Assembly: GCF_014288055.1 (NCBI RefSeq) | Contig: NZ_JACOPK010000006.1 | Span: 1 to 64,000, forward strand | Length of the DNA stretch: 64,000 nt | Direction of reading: 5' to 3' | Source of the DNA: Agathobaculum hominis | GTDB lineage: Bacteria > Bacillota > Clostridia > Oscillospirales > Butyricicoccaceae | Shown: piece after piece, positions 27,006 through 36,345 of the stretch | How positions within the stretch are numbered: position 1 is the first letter of the stretch | Layout: each line of letters begins with the position of its first letter | The notes under the pieces: model-generated | Databases searched by the model: none | The model's input: the letters and a program-made list of their open reading frames with translations, nothing else | What the model was told of the DNA's origin: nothing | Made by a program: the position numbers and the translations under genes

Positions 27006-28733
27006 ATGAAAAAAGTTTTATCTCTTGTGATGATACTGATATTCTCCCTTACCGCCTGCGGCGGCAAGGGAGGCGGAGCCTCCGATGACCCGAATCTCGG
27101 CAAATACATCGGCGAGGAGTACTCCAGCGACGGCAGCGACTGGTATTCCATAGACGACGTTCTGGAAGGCGAAAGCTATATCGAGCTGAAGGACGGCGGC
27201 AAGGGCGTGTTCTGTCTGGGCGGCGACGCGACCGACATCAAGTGGACGCTCGAGAACGGCACGCTGAAGATGACCCGGGACAGCCTGGAGAGCAACGGCA
27301 CGCTCAAGGACGGTATGATCACGCTGACCGACCTCTGGGGCAATGATACGGTTACCATAACATTCCAGAAGGAGGGCGACTCCGAAGCGGCGGCGACCGG
27401 CGATGCGCTGCTCGACTGGTGGAATGGCGACTGGTACGGCTGGTGGAAGATGAGCGGCTGCTCGGGCGGTTACGAGGACATGGAGGGCGAATGGTGGGAC
27501 GTCTGCGGCAGCATCGACATTGGCGCGGATAAGACCGGCACCGTCAAGCTCTGGGACGAGGACTATTCAAAGGACGACCCGATGGCCGAGGCTTCGGTCA
27601 CTCTGAGCACATCCGGTACCGGCGAACACGGCACGCTGACATCCGAGAGCGGCTACTTCACGGACGTGGATCTGGAGCACGCAGACTGGATCATAGATCC
27701 GGGTCTGGAGGATTACGAGGATCTGATCCGGATCGACGGCTGGTATGAAAGCGGCGACGACGAGTTCTATTATGAGATCTATCTCCGTCCGTGGGGAACC
27801 GCATGGGATGACATGGAAGAAGATTCGTGGCCTGCTCTTTACAGCAGCTGGTATGTGCCGCTGATCGAGGCGGGCAAGTCCATGCCGGATGCTGTCGGTG
27901 CAGATATGCCGGCGGACAGCGGCAATGCAGGCACGGCGGCAGGCACGAGCGCTCCTGACGGCACCGGCATCGTGACCGAGGAGCAGGTGCAGAAGGGCTA
28001 TGTCTGGATGAACGAGGTCAATAACAACATTTTTGACACTACTTACGAGGAGATTGCCGACTACTTCGGTGTGGAGGGCAAGTTCGTCAAGGAAGAGTAC
28101 AGCGACCACATGAAGAGAAACCAGCGCTACTACAAGTGGATCTCCAAGGACAACGAAAACCACTTTATCTATGTCAATTTTGCGGAAAAGGAACCGAATG
28201 TTTTCACGGTCAGCGCGTACAACACGAGCGGCTTCTCCGGCACGGAGGCCATCGAGAAGTATCTCGACACCGTGAAGGCCGAGGCGGCTGAGGCGAATAA
28301 GGCTTCCGTCGCAAGTGAGGGAACGAAGGACTTCTCTGCGACTGTGACTCAGTTTGCACATGACGATGTGCTGGTCAAGATCACGACGAAGATCCCGAAG
28401 TCCGGCTGGTCGTATGACGAGGGAAAGAAGTGCCTTGTGGAAAACGACGATCCCACGGCCTTCGGCGCGGGCAGCATCAGGTTCGAGGTACGGGCCAAGG
28501 TGGAGGACTTCGACTACTACAAGAAGGACTTCGAGAACTATCAGGATATTGCGGACCGCAAGATCGGCGGCATCACCTTCCACGGACGTACCTACAAGCA
28601 CATCGGCTACGACTGGATCGAGTACGTTGCGCAGATCGACGACGGACGCGCGCTGTCCATCGGACTGAGAAAGCTGGACTGCGTGCCGGGCACGGCGCCC
28701 GATGTCATCCTGAGCAGCATGACGATCAAGTAA
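27006..28733 (+). CDS. Large lipoprotein of unknown function
   Basis: A 575-residue lipoprotein: signal peptide with lipobox LTAC at about residue 18, a Gly-rich linker, then a DUF-like first half rich in Trp/Asp/Gly (WWNGDWYGWWKMSG). The second half (about 330-575) alternates charged and aromatic residues. No catalytic motif was recognised. Start ATG 27006 behind AAAAGGAG. Member of the envelope operon. Confidence 0.8.
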   Translation: MKKVLSLVMILIFSLTACGGKGGGASDDPNLGKYIGEEYSSDGSDWYSIDDVLEGESYIELKDGGKGVFCLGGDATDIKWTLENGTLKMTRDSLESNGTLKDGMITLTDLWGNDTVTITFQKEGDSEAAATGDALLDWWNGDWYGWWKMSGCSGGYEDMEGEWWDVCGSIDIGADKTGTVKLWDEDYSKDDPMAEASVTLSTSGTGEHGTLTSESGYFTDVDLEHADWIIDPGLEDYEDLIRIDGWYESGDDEFYYEIYLRPWGTAWDDMEEDSWPALYSSWYVPLIEAGKSMPDAVGADMPADSGNAGTAAGTSAPDGTGIVTEEQVQKGYVWMNEVNNNIFDTTYEEIADYFGVEGKFVKEEYSDHMKRNQRYYKWISKDNENHFIYVNFAEKEPNVFTVSAYNTSGFSGTEAIEKYLDTVKAEAAEANKASVASEGTKDFSATVTQFAHDDVLVKITTKIPKSGWSYDEGKKCLVENDDPTAFGAGSIRFEVRAKVEDFDYYKKDFENYQDIADRKIGGITFHGRTYKHIGYDWIEYVAQIDDGRALSIGLRKLDCVPGTAPDVILSSMTIK

Positions 28734-28778
28734 ACGCGGAATGATGCAGGGCAGACTTTCCCTGACCGCAATACAGGA

Positions 28779-28806
28779 AACGGTGTCCGCGTCTGCGGAC
28801 ACCGTT
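28779..28806 (+). other. Intercistronic hairpin
   Basis: A perfect 12-bp stem, AACGGTGTCCGC / GCGGACACCGTT, with a 4-nt loop and no T tract. Probably an mRNA processing or stability element between two operon genes. Confidence 0.6.
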
Positions 28807-28837
28807 ATGGGAGAAAATGAAAGAGGTGAAACCATCT

Positions 28838-29977
28838 ATGCCAGCACAGGTAACCAACTATCAATGCCCCAGCTGTACCGGACCGCTGCACTTTGTGGGC
28901 GCTTCCGGCAAGCTGGAGTGCGATTACTGCGGCGCCAGCTACGATGTTGCAGAGATCGAGGCGCTTTATGCAGAGAAGGAAGAAAAGGCTGCGGCAGCGC
29001 AGCATGCGGCAGAGGAAAAGGCCGCAGAAAAGAAGGAAGCCTCCGCCGACGGCGGAGACTGGGATACCTCCGGCTTCAGCGAGGACTGGGGCGAGGAGGG
29101 GGAACGCATGAAGGCATACAGCTGCCCGAGCTGCGGCGCGGAGCTGCTCTGCGACGAGAGCACGGCGGCAACGTCCTGCCCCTATTGCGGCAACCCCACG
29201 GTCGTGCCGGGGCAGTTCTCGGGAGAACTGAAGCCAGATTTCATCCTTCCGTTCCGGCTCGGCAAGGAGGATGCAGTCAAAGCGCTCAAGGAGCACTGCA
29301 AGGGAAAAATTCTCCTGCCCAAAGCCTTTACCGATGAAAATCATGTGCAGGAGATACGCGGCGTTTACGTCCCCTTCTGGATGTTTGACGGCAAGGCGCA
29401 GGGCGACGCCAGATATGAGGCGACCCGCTCGCACAGCTATACCTCCGGCGATTACGAGATCACGAAAACGGAGCACTATGATGTTTACCGTGCCGGCTCG
29501 GTCACGTTTGAAAAGGTGCCGGTGGATGCCTCGAGTAAAATGCCGGATGACCACATGGACTCCATCGAGCCGTATGACTATGATGAACTGAAGAACTTTT
29601 CCACGGCCTATCTGCCCGGTTTTCTTGCTGACAAGTACGATGTGAGCGTAGAAGAGAGCCGTGAGCGTGCGGATGAGCGCTGTATGGGAACGCTGGATGC
29701 CGCACTGCTCGACAGTGTGAAGGGATATGACACCTGCACTCGTCAGGCCGGCAGCACGGATCTCGTGCGCGGCAAGGTGCATTATGCGCTCATGCCGGTG
29801 TGGATGCTCAATACCAGATGGCAGGGCAAGGATTTCCTCTTTGCCATGAACGGGCAGACCGGAAAGCTCGTAGGCGATCTGCCGGTCAGCTGGGGAAAAT
29901 TCTGGGGCATGTTTGCCGGTATCGCGGCGCTTCTTTCGATCGTTGGCTCGATCGGAGCCACGCTGCTCATGATGTGA
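28838..29977 (+). CDS. Zinc-ribbon membrane protein
   Basis: A 379-residue protein with two TFIIB/DnaJ-like zinc ribbons: CPSCTGPL...CDYCGASY at the start and CPSCGAEL...CPYCGNP at about residue 100. Between them is a charged Ala/Glu/Lys-rich helix. A mixed domain follows (LPFRLGKEDAVKALKEHCKGK; GVYVPFWMFDGKA) and one C-terminal transmembrane helix (FAGIAALLSIVGSIGATLL). The start at ATG 28838 is supported by GAGGTG. It precedes the TPM gene by 14 nt; such pairs recur in Firmicutes. Confidence 0.85.
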   Translation: MPAQVTNYQCPSCTGPLHFVGASGKLECDYCGASYDVAEIEALYAEKEEKAAAAQHAAEEKAAEKKEASADGGDWDTSGFSEDWGEEGERMKAYSCPSCGAELLCDESTAATSCPYCGNPTVVPGQFSGELKPDFILPFRLGKEDAVKALKEHCKGKILLPKAFTDENHVQEIRGVYVPFWMFDGKAQGDARYEATRSHSYTSGDYEITKTEHYDVYRAGSVTFEKVPVDASSKMPDDHMDSIEPYDYDELKNFSTAYLPGFLADKYDVSVEESRERADERCMGTLDAALLDSVKGYDTCTRQAGSTDLVRGKVHYALMPVWMLNTRWQGKDFLFAMNGQTGKLVGDLPVSWGKFWGMFAGIAALLSIVGSIGATLLMM

Positions 29978-29991
29978 CAGGGGGGACGGAC

Positions 29992-31335
29992 ATGAAAAGA
30001 AGAATGACAGCCCTGCTGACGGCGCTCCTTCTGGCGCTGACCCTGTGTGTCCCCGCCCTGGCGGTGACGGAGTATGGCGCGTACTATGATGAAACCGACC
30101 AGCTCGGCTCAGTCGAGCTGACCTATCAGGGAGAGAAGATGCTCCCGCAGCTCACGCAGGAGCTTGGCGTCGATCTGCGTGTGGATGCCTTCACGGAGGA
30201 GGATGTGTCCGAGGACACGAGCGTCGAAGATATTGCGGCCTATGTCTATGAAAATTCCGGCTACGGCTGCGGTGAATCGAAAGACGGTGTTTCGCTGACG
30301 TTGCTGCTGCGCAGCACGGCGGACGGAGCTTACACGCTCGCGGAGAACGACTGGTGCGTATATTCCTTTCTCGATGAAGCGAGGGGCAGCGCACAGGAAC
30401 TGTCCGACGTTGTCCGCGACGCGGTATCGCCCTATATGGTCGAGCGCGCGTGGAACGGCAGAGACATGACGATGAGCGCCACGGCGCTCTCGCAGGCGGT
30501 GAACGCGATGGCGGAGAGCGTGGAGAATTATATCCATGCAAACGCTTCGACGGACGTCGCAGGCGAAGGCACCGAAGCGGCCGCCGGTGAAGGCGCCGAG
30601 ACGCAGACGCAGGAGCCGACGGACGCCGATATGAACTACATCTTCGACCTCAGCGACAAGCTCTCCTTCGATGAGTGGGCGGAGCTGGAGGCGCAGGCGG
30701 CGGACATTTCTCAGCGCCACGGCTGCGGCGTTTACGCTGCCTTTGTGGATGACTTCACGGAGTACGGCGGCGGAGACAGTGTTTACAAAACCACCTATCA
30801 GCTCTATCACGCCAATGAGCTTGGTATGGGCGAGGGGCGGGACGGCATTATCATCCTGCTGAGCATGGCTGACCGAGATTATGCTATGTTTGTTTACGGT
30901 GAGAACGCGGAGAACGCATTCAACGAATACGGACAGGAGCAGCTGGAGGAGTCCTTCCTCAGCGACTTCGGCAGCGACGAATGGTACAGCGGCGTTTCTC
31001 ACTATCTGGATACCTGTGATGAGTATCTGACCCTCGCGGAAGAGGGAAAACCCGTGCGGAAGAGCACGCTTCCGATGTACATCATTGTCGTAGTGTCCTC
31101 CCTCGTGATCTCGGGCGTCATCTGCCTTGTGCTGAAGTGGAAGATGCAGACCGTCCACAAGAAGGTGGAGGCCGATGAGTATGTTGCCGCAGGCGGCCTG
31201 CAGCTGACGAAAAAATACGACCGCTACACCCATACCACCGAAACGCGGAGCAAGATCCATTCGGATTCTGACAGCGACAGCGGTACCAGCAGCTGCAGCG
31301 GTGGCGGCGGCAGCGGACGCAGCGGAACATTCTAA
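29992..31335 (+). CDS. TPM-domain exported membrane protein
   Basis: A 447-residue protein. Signal peptide to about residue 24 (ALA), then two TPM-like domains, the second being clearer (LSFDEWAELEAQAADISQRHG ... GIIILLSMADRDYAMFVYG). A transmembrane helix follows (YIIVVVSSLVISGVICLVL) and a Ser/Gly-rich tail ending SGGGGSGRSGTF, which resembles tails of other TPM proteins. TPM domains occur in envelope maintenance proteins and thylakoid TLP18.3; the biochemical role here is unknown. GGGGGACG precedes the ATG. Confidence 0.87.
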   Translation: MKRRMTALLTALLLALTLCVPALAVTEYGAYYDETDQLGSVELTYQGEKMLPQLTQELGVDLRVDAFTEEDVSEDTSVEDIAAYVYENSGYGCGESKDGVSLTLLLRSTADGAYTLAENDWCVYSFLDEARGSAQELSDVVRDAVSPYMVERAWNGRDMTMSATALSQAVNAMAESVENYIHANASTDVAGEGTEAAAGEGAETQTQEPTDADMNYIFDLSDKLSFDEWAELEAQAADISQRHGCGVYAAFVDDFTEYGGGDSVYKTTYQLYHANELGMGEGRDGIIILLSMADRDYAMFVYGENAENAFNEYGQEQLEESFLSDFGSDEWYSGVSHYLDTCDEYLTLAEEGKPVRKSTLPMYIIVVVSSLVISGVICLVLKWKMQTVHKKVEADEYVAAGGLQLTKKYDRYTHTTETRSKIHSDSDSDSGTSSCSGGGGSGRSGTF

Positions 31336-31406
31336 ACCATGCCGCACCATTTCCGTAAAGCACCGCCGCCTTCCTTGTGCGGTGTTGCCTGAAAGGAGGC
31401 AGACAA

Positions 31407-32516
31407 ATGAAACGGTTGATTCTGCTCCGTTTTTTTGCGGCGCTTGTCAGCCTGTCACTGGCGCTGAGCCTGACTTCCTGCGGCGGACAAAGCGAGCCGC
31501 CGCAGGAAGGCGGCAGCGGCATGGCAGGAGCTCTTTCTGGCGGAAAGGGCAATGTGTCTGAACCAAAGGACGATCCAGACGATTCGGAGAAAGTGGAGTC
31601 GGGACTTGACCTGCTGCGGGCGTGCATGGCAGAAGATGACCAGCTGGCCGGCGCGGTGGCCTGCCTTGGTCAGCGCGAGCCGAATGACACCTTGCCGCTG
31701 ACCGACTGGCTGCTCGAAAACAGCGGCGGTCTTGTCTCTGAGCTGCCGTTTCTGCTGGAGATCCCGGCGGAGCGTATACTCGGCGGAGAGAGCGGCAAGC
31801 TCTACTGCATCGTTCCGCGTGACGAAAACACCAGCCTCGCTGTGAACCATGTGACATGGGAGTCACAGGGAAACGGAGTGTGGCCGGTGGCGGACGAGGT
31901 CCTCTATCGGGAAGAATACGCGCAGCCTGTGCTGGTATTCGTGAATTATGAGGAGTGGCCGGATGAGCCGGACACGGAGATCAATCTTGTGACCAACAAC
32001 GGTCTGGAGGTGAAGTGGTATCCGCTGACCGATGCGTCCGGCTGCCCCGTCGTGCCCACCGGCGTGAACTACGCCCCCATGCTGATGGATTTTGGAGTCT
32101 TTGGCGCTGCCACAGGCATTGACTATCCGGAGGACTGGGAGCCGGCTGGTGATGACTGGTGGCTGCCGCCCACGGATCTGGGACTGGCGGACAGCACCTG
32201 GGTCTGCGATGACTGGATGATGGATCTGCGCTATGGCGGCTGCGACCCGGATTATGCAGGAATCGCCGAGCTGTACCACCGCTTCGAGGATAATGTGGAG
32301 ATGACGCAGGTCTATTCCGGCGTGTGGCGCATGGAGGATGACTGCCTTCGGCTGGATCTCTCCGCCGGTGTCGGTACCTCTCTCAGCGGCAGCTTTCCAA
32401 TCCTAATTTCCCCCTCCGGCGAGGAGATGCATTTTCAGCGCTCGCGCAGCGGCGAGGGAGTTCCCTTCCTGCCGGATGGCATAGACACCATAGAACTGAC
32501 AAGGAGCTGCGGCTGA
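31407..32516 (+). CDS. Lipoprotein of unknown function
   Basis: A 369-residue lipoprotein with a signal peptide and LTSC lipobox near residue 24, then a Gly/Pro linker. The mature domain resembles, in composition, the lipoprotein at 23185 (acidic, Trp-rich) but no family was recognised. The ATG at 31407 follows GAAAGGAGG. It is the last gene of the run and is followed by a hairpin. Confidence 0.78.
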   Translation: MKRLILLRFFAALVSLSLALSLTSCGGQSEPPQEGGSGMAGALSGGKGNVSEPKDDPDDSEKVESGLDLLRACMAEDDQLAGAVACLGQREPNDTLPLTDWLLENSGGLVSELPFLLEIPAERILGGESGKLYCIVPRDENTSLAVNHVTWESQGNGVWPVADEVLYREEYAQPVLVFVNYEEWPDEPDTEINLVTNNGLEVKWYPLTDASGCPVVPTGVNYAPMLMDFGVFGAATGIDYPEDWEPAGDDWWLPPTDLGLADSTWVCDDWMMDLRYGGCDPDYAGIAELYHRFEDNVEMTQVYSGVWRMEDDCLRLDLSAGVGTSLSGSFPILISPSGEEMHFQRSRSGEGVPFLPDGIDTIELTRSCG

Positions 32517-32535
32517 AACGGCTGCAGCTCCTTTG
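32500..32535. terminator. Terminator-like hairpin between convergent genes
   Basis: AAGGAGCTGC and GCAGCTCCTT pair; the left arm overlaps the lipoprotein stop region. The T tract is short. Confidence 0.6.
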
Positions 32536-32547
32536 GCGTCTGACGGA

Positions 32548-33336
32548 TCAGTCTGCCTCGACCGCCTGTACGACCCAGCGCGTCGCGTGGCCGCGGCCGG
32601 TGCAGGTGGACAGCGTCAGCACGCGGTCGCTGATCTGCGGCGTGATGCCGGTCGAGATGACCGAGCGGGACAGGCCGTCATTCAGAAATGCCTGCCGCTC
32701 TGTATCGTCCGAAAATGACAGACGGTAGGCTTCGCCCTCGGTCGAGACCTCATAGGCGGCATAGATGTCATATGTGTGGCTGCCGCTCGCGTCTACGAGA
32801 TAGATGCGCGGATGTGCCTGCCGGTAGCTCGGGTCATTATAGTATTTCAGCGACGCGAACATCGAGCCGTTATTCATGCGGTGACCGTAAATGACGGTAT
32901 TGAAGCCGCTCCGGTCGGAGGCGCAGCGCGCGTCCATGAAGATCGCACCGACGGCGCTGCTGCTGCGGTTCCATGTATGCGCGAGATAGTAGTCGTTGTC
33001 CGCGCCCTGCACGAGCGGATAGGAGATCGCGGTATCCGGGATGGACAGCCAGCCGAGCACATCGGCGTTCACCGCCTGAAGGGCAGCAAGGTCGATGCTT
33101 GCGAGCGGGTCTGTCTGCGGCTCGGCAGAGGGTTCGGGCGTCGGCTCCGCGGCGGGTGCTTCGGCCGGGGCTTCCGGGGGTTCCGACGCAGGCTCGGGCA
33201 GCTTTGCGATTTCGGCGGCCTCCTTGTAGGCTGCGTCGCCGGCCCGGTAGTCAAGCAGCTGATGGATGAACATTCCGCCGCTGACGATCAGGACGGCCGC
33301 CAGAGCAAGCGTCAGGACAAGGCGCATTCGTTTCAT
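32548..33336 (-). CDS. Class B-type sortase
   Basis: A 262-residue membrane-anchored transpeptidase. N-terminal transmembrane helix (about 5-27), a Pro/Glu/Ala linker (about 48-75), then the sortase barrel. The catalytic Cys lies in TLSTC (about residue 245), with His in VIYGHRMN and Arg in TGRGHATRW. It joins wall proteins bearing a sorting signal to peptidoglycan or to each other. The only clear sorting signal in the window is VPKTG of the wall protein at 9975. The gene is 7 nt downstream of a conserved small gene. Confidence 0.9.
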   Translation of the reverse strand: MKRMRLVLTLALAAVLIVSGGMFIHQLLDYRAGDAAYKEAAEIAKLPEPASEPPEAPAEAPAAEPTPEPSAEPQTDPLASIDLAALQAVNADVLGWLSIPDTAISYPLVQGADNDYYLAHTWNRSSSAVGAIFMDARCASDRSGFNTVIYGHRMNNGSMFASLKYYNDPSYRQAHPRIYLVDASGSHTYDIYAAYEVSTEGEAYRLSFSDDTERQAFLNDGLSRSVISTGITPQISDRVLTLSTCTGRGHATRWVVQAVEAD

Positions 33337-33343
33337 GACAGCC

Positions 33344-33757
33344 TCATTTCTGTGCGGTGAGGGCGCTGTCCATCAGCAGAACAAGCTCGAGTGCGCTGCG
33401 GAAGCGCTCCTCCTGTCTGCCCTCGACCCAGACGACCGAGCCCTGCCAGCTGGCGTTCTGCCGGAACAGGATGCGCACGATAAAGGTAGCGAGCCGGCCG
33501 GGCGTCCGCGTCATGGCAGACTGCTGCTGCGGGGCGGACGGGACGGAGCGGAAGGTGCGCCGCTCGGTGAAGGCCTGCATGGGGAGCGTCTGATCGAGCA
33601 GCTGCTCCATCTCGCAGAAAAACTCCATCAGACTGCCGAATGACATTTCGCTGTCGAGCGCCGCGCTCTGAAGCCGTCCGCACAGGATCTTGCTGTCGTA
33701 TCCGTCAATGCAGATCTGTGCTGCGTAATTGTTCCCTCGCATTATTTCATGGTTCAT
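33344..33757 (-). CDS. Hypothetical protein paired with sortase
   Basis: A 137-residue soluble protein without recognised domain. GAAGGAG precedes the ATG at 33757. The sequence starts MNHEIMRGNNYAAQICIDGY and has a central SLMEFFCEMEQLLDQ helix. It overlaps nothing and is 7 nt from the sortase start, so they form one operon. The function is not known to me. Confidence 0.7.
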   Translation of the reverse strand: MNHEIMRGNNYAAQICIDGYDSKILCGRLQSAALDSEMSFGSLMEFFCEMEQLLDQTLPMQAFTERRTFRSVPSAPQQQSAMTRTPGRLATFIVRILFRQNASWQGSVVWVEGRQEERFRSALELVLLMDSALTAQK

Positions 33758-33990
33758 ATAATACTCCTTCTGTATGTCGGGCTTGAACTGGATATACCAG
33801 TGGTATCATATGATTACAGTATACCGTTGCGCGGCTACAGGAACGGATACAGATTGCCGTTTTCTGCGCAGAAAAACATCGGGGCAGATCAGACTGCCCC
33901 GATGGAAGCTGTCGCGGATGCGCGTTTCCGACAGTCTGTGTTTTGCACGGGACACGAGCTGTTCGAAGATTTTTACCTGCTTAAAACAGG

Positions 33991-34015
33991 AAAACCGAGG
34001 CGCAAGGCCTCGGTT
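33991..34015 (-). terminator. Terminator after the sugar-binding protein
   Basis: Minus strand AACCGAGGC pairs with GCCTCGGTT, followed by TTCCTGTTTT. The remainder of 33758-34051 shows no gene. Confidence 0.8.
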
Positions 34016-34051
34016 GAGTGCGTTTTCAGCGAAAATGCTCCTGAATGTTCA

Positions 34052-35083
34052 TTATGCGGCAGCGTCCTTGCCGTCCATCTGGCTCTTGAGGGTCGCCATG
34101 TACTCCTCAGCGCTGTCTGCGTCGATGACCTTGGTGCCGCAGTCGACAAAGCTGTCGACCTTTTCGCCGTTCAGGTGCGCAACGACGGTCTTGACCGCCT
34201 GATAGCCCTGATCGTAGCCGCTCTGTGCAACGGTCATGGTCTCGCCGCCGTCCAGAATGGACTGCGCTGCGGTGATGTTGCCGTCAAAGCCGATGAAGAT
34301 GGTCTTGGCATAAGCCGGATTGTTCGCTGCTGCACGCGCTGCCGCGATCGCGCAGTCGTCGTTGTGGCAGGCGATGATAGCCAGACCCTCCGGATGGCTC
34401 TGCATGATGCCCTCCATGCAGACGGTCGCCTTGTCGGCTACCGCGTCGGAATACTGCACCTCGTCTGCGAGGAAGGTGCCGCCTGCGCCGTCAATGCCTT
34501 CCTGGAAGCCGGTGCGGCGTGCATCGGCGGTAGAGTCGCCCTGAACGCCCGCAATATAAGCGGCTTCGATCTTGTCCCAGCCGGCTGCCTTCGCCGCCTC
34601 GACAGCCTTTTCGCCGCCGCTTGCCGCAGCGTCCTTCTGGCCGATGCCGATAAAGGAGATTTTTTCGGGAGCGTTGAAGTCGGTGTCGATCGCGAAGATC
34701 GGCATTTCGGCGCCATTCACCAGCGTGGTCGCCATATCGCCCTGAAGCGGTGCGATGATCATGGCGTCGTACTTGCCGGCGTGCAGGTCGGTCTCGATCA
34801 TGTTCTGCTGCTCGTCATACGCGGTCTCGGAGGTCGCGCCCTTCATGTCGAGCACTGCGCCGGTCTCGGCCGCCGCCTTTTCCGCGCCTGCCATCATGTA
34901 CTGGGTGTATTCGTTCGAGGTGGTCTTGAACACGATGGAAATGTTGTAATTGCCGTCGCCGCCCTCGGCCTGAGAGCCGCTGTCACCGGTGGAGCCGGAG
35001 GACGAGCCGCCGCAGCCTGCGAGCATGGATGCCATCAGTGCGGAGGAAACGAACAGTGCGCCGATTTTCTTCAGATAGCTCAT
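34052..35083 (-). CDS. Sugar ABC-type substrate-binding lipoprotein (Peripla_BP_4)
   Basis: A 343-residue lipoprotein (lipobox LAGC near residue 24, then a Ser/Gly linker) of the ribose/galactose-binding type. Typical blocks are YDAMIIAPLQGD, IFAIDTDF, IAGVQGDSTADARRTGF and IACHNDDCAIAAARAA. No ABC permease or ATPase gene is adjacent; the neighbours are a sugar-phosphate isomerase and a LacI regulator, so it may work with a distant transporter. Ends at a rho-independent terminator. Confidence 0.9.
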   Translation of the reverse strand: MSYLKKIGALFVSSALMASMLAGCGGSSSGSTGDSGSQAEGGDGNYNISIVFKTTSNEYTQYMMAGAEKAAAETGAVLDMKGATSETAYDEQQNMIETDLHAGKYDAMIIAPLQGDMATTLVNGAEMPIFAIDTDFNAPEKISFIGIGQKDAAASGGEKAVEAAKAAGWDKIEAAYIAGVQGDSTADARRTGFQEGIDGAGGTFLADEVQYSDAVADKATVCMEGIMQSHPEGLAIIACHNDDCAIAAARAAANNPAYAKTIFIGFDGNITAAQSILDGGETMTVAQSGYDQGYQAVKTVVAHLNGEKVDSFVDCGTKVIDADSAEEYMATLKSQMDGKDAAA

Positions 35084-35147
35084 AATAAATTCTCCTTATA
35101 CCTCTGTAAATCTCTGTTTTCTCTTCGAAGCTTGATAAAATGGGAAC

Positions 35148-36023
35148 TTAGAACTGTGCGTATTTTGCAACGTGTGCGCGGGTGACTTCTGCGGACTTCT
35201 TTACGTTCTCCTCCTGCGACATCTCGTAGTATGCCGGGCGGAAGATCTCGATGGTGCAGCAGTCGCCGTCAAAGCCGATCTTCCTGAGGGTATCGGCGTA
35301 GCGTGCGTGCGGCAGGCAGTCGCCCTCGGCACCCGGCCACAGACGCTTCTCGTCGTTATTGTAGTAAGCGCCGCAGGGCATATCCTCGGTGCCGTTCAGG
35401 TGCCATACGAAGATCTTCTTGCCGTCCGCCTTTTCGAGGGTGTCCCAGCCGGAGCCCATTGCGTAGAAATGGTACTGGTCGAGCGTTACGCCGACATACG
35501 GGCTGTTGACCTCCTCAACGATGGCGTAAGCGTCCTCGAAGCGGTTGATGGTCATGGACGGCTCGCCGCAGAACTCGAGGCTCAGACGGATGCCGTGCGG
35601 CTCGCACTTCTTGACCATCTCCTTGAGAACGGCAACTGCATCCTCGCGGATCTCCCTGCGGGTCGGGGTCAGGCCACGCTCCTTCATGTCCTTGCTCGGT
35701 ACAACGACGATCATCTTGCAGCCGAGGATGTTGCAGCGGCGGATGATCTCGTCGAGTTCAGCCATAACGGCGTCCTTCTCCTCCTGCGTCTGCTTCATGT
35801 TGAAGAAGCACAGCGCGTTGTAGGACAGCATCTTGAGGTGGTGGCTCTGGAACCAGGCGCCCATCTCCTCGAGGGTGATCTTGCCGGCTTCGAGGTCGCG
35901 GTTCAGGCACTCTGACTGAATGTCGATGCAGTCGAAGCCGTACTTCTCGCACAGCTCGAGGTCCATCATAACGCTGTGGTTCTTGCAGAAACGGTCGTTT
36001 GCTTCGTTAAATCCGAGTTTCAT
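35148..36023 (-). CDS. Sugar phosphate isomerase/epimerase (TIM barrel)
   Basis: A 291-residue AP-endonuclease-2-like TIM-barrel protein of the IolE/IolI/xylose-isomerase-like group. Metal-site candidates are the Glu of SLEFCGEPS, the Asp of VTLDQYHFY, the His of VWHLNGTED and the Glu of TIEIFRP. The substrate is likely a polyol or keto sugar, but cannot be assigned. It precedes the sugar-binding lipoprotein (65 nt apart, same strand) and is divergent from the LacI-type regulator. Confidence 0.87.
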   Translation of the reverse strand: MKLGFNEANDRFCKNHSVMMDLELCEKYGFDCIDIQSECLNRDLEAGKITLEEMGAWFQSHHLKMLSYNALCFFNMKQTQEEKDAVMAELDEIIRRCNILGCKMIVVVPSKDMKERGLTPTRREIREDAVAVLKEMVKKCEPHGIRLSLEFCGEPSMTINRFEDAYAIVEEVNSPYVGVTLDQYHFYAMGSGWDTLEKADGKKIFVWHLNGTEDMPCGAYYNNDEKRLWPGAEGDCLPHARYADTLRKIGFDGDCCTIEIFRPAYYEMSQEENVKKSAEVTRAHVAKYAQF

Positions 36024-36251
36024 AATTGGTGTTCTCCTTTACTCTTTTCGTGCTTGTGCGGGTTTATCGAAATCTTCTCGGGAAGGCCCTTTTCACTTGA
36101 CGCACTCAGAATACCACAGGAGTTTTCCGGTTGCAATAGCTTGGGCGCACTATCATTTGTCCGTGCATTATCTCGTGATTATGCATATTGATTTCGTGAA
36201 TATTTATGGTGTTCTGCACAAAAATGACGCTATCATTGTATCGGTGGAGAT

Positions 36252-36314
36252 GTGCAGCACAACATTTTCGTGCAGATGTAACATCTGGCGCATGGCTGCG
36301 TTTTGTGATATAGT
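36252..36314 (+). promoter_or_regulatory. Promoter and operator-like palindromes of the LacI-type gene
   Basis: A perfect 7-bp inverted repeat, CAGATGT-A-ACATCTG (36273-36287), lies just ahead of TATAGT (36309-36314). A second palindrome GTGC-A-GCAC is at 36252-36260. Their position over the likely -35 region suits autoregulation, and the divergent isomerase gene starts at 36023. Confidence 0.55.
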
Positions 36315-36345
36315 ATAAGTACAGATAACGCAGGAGAGTGATTTT

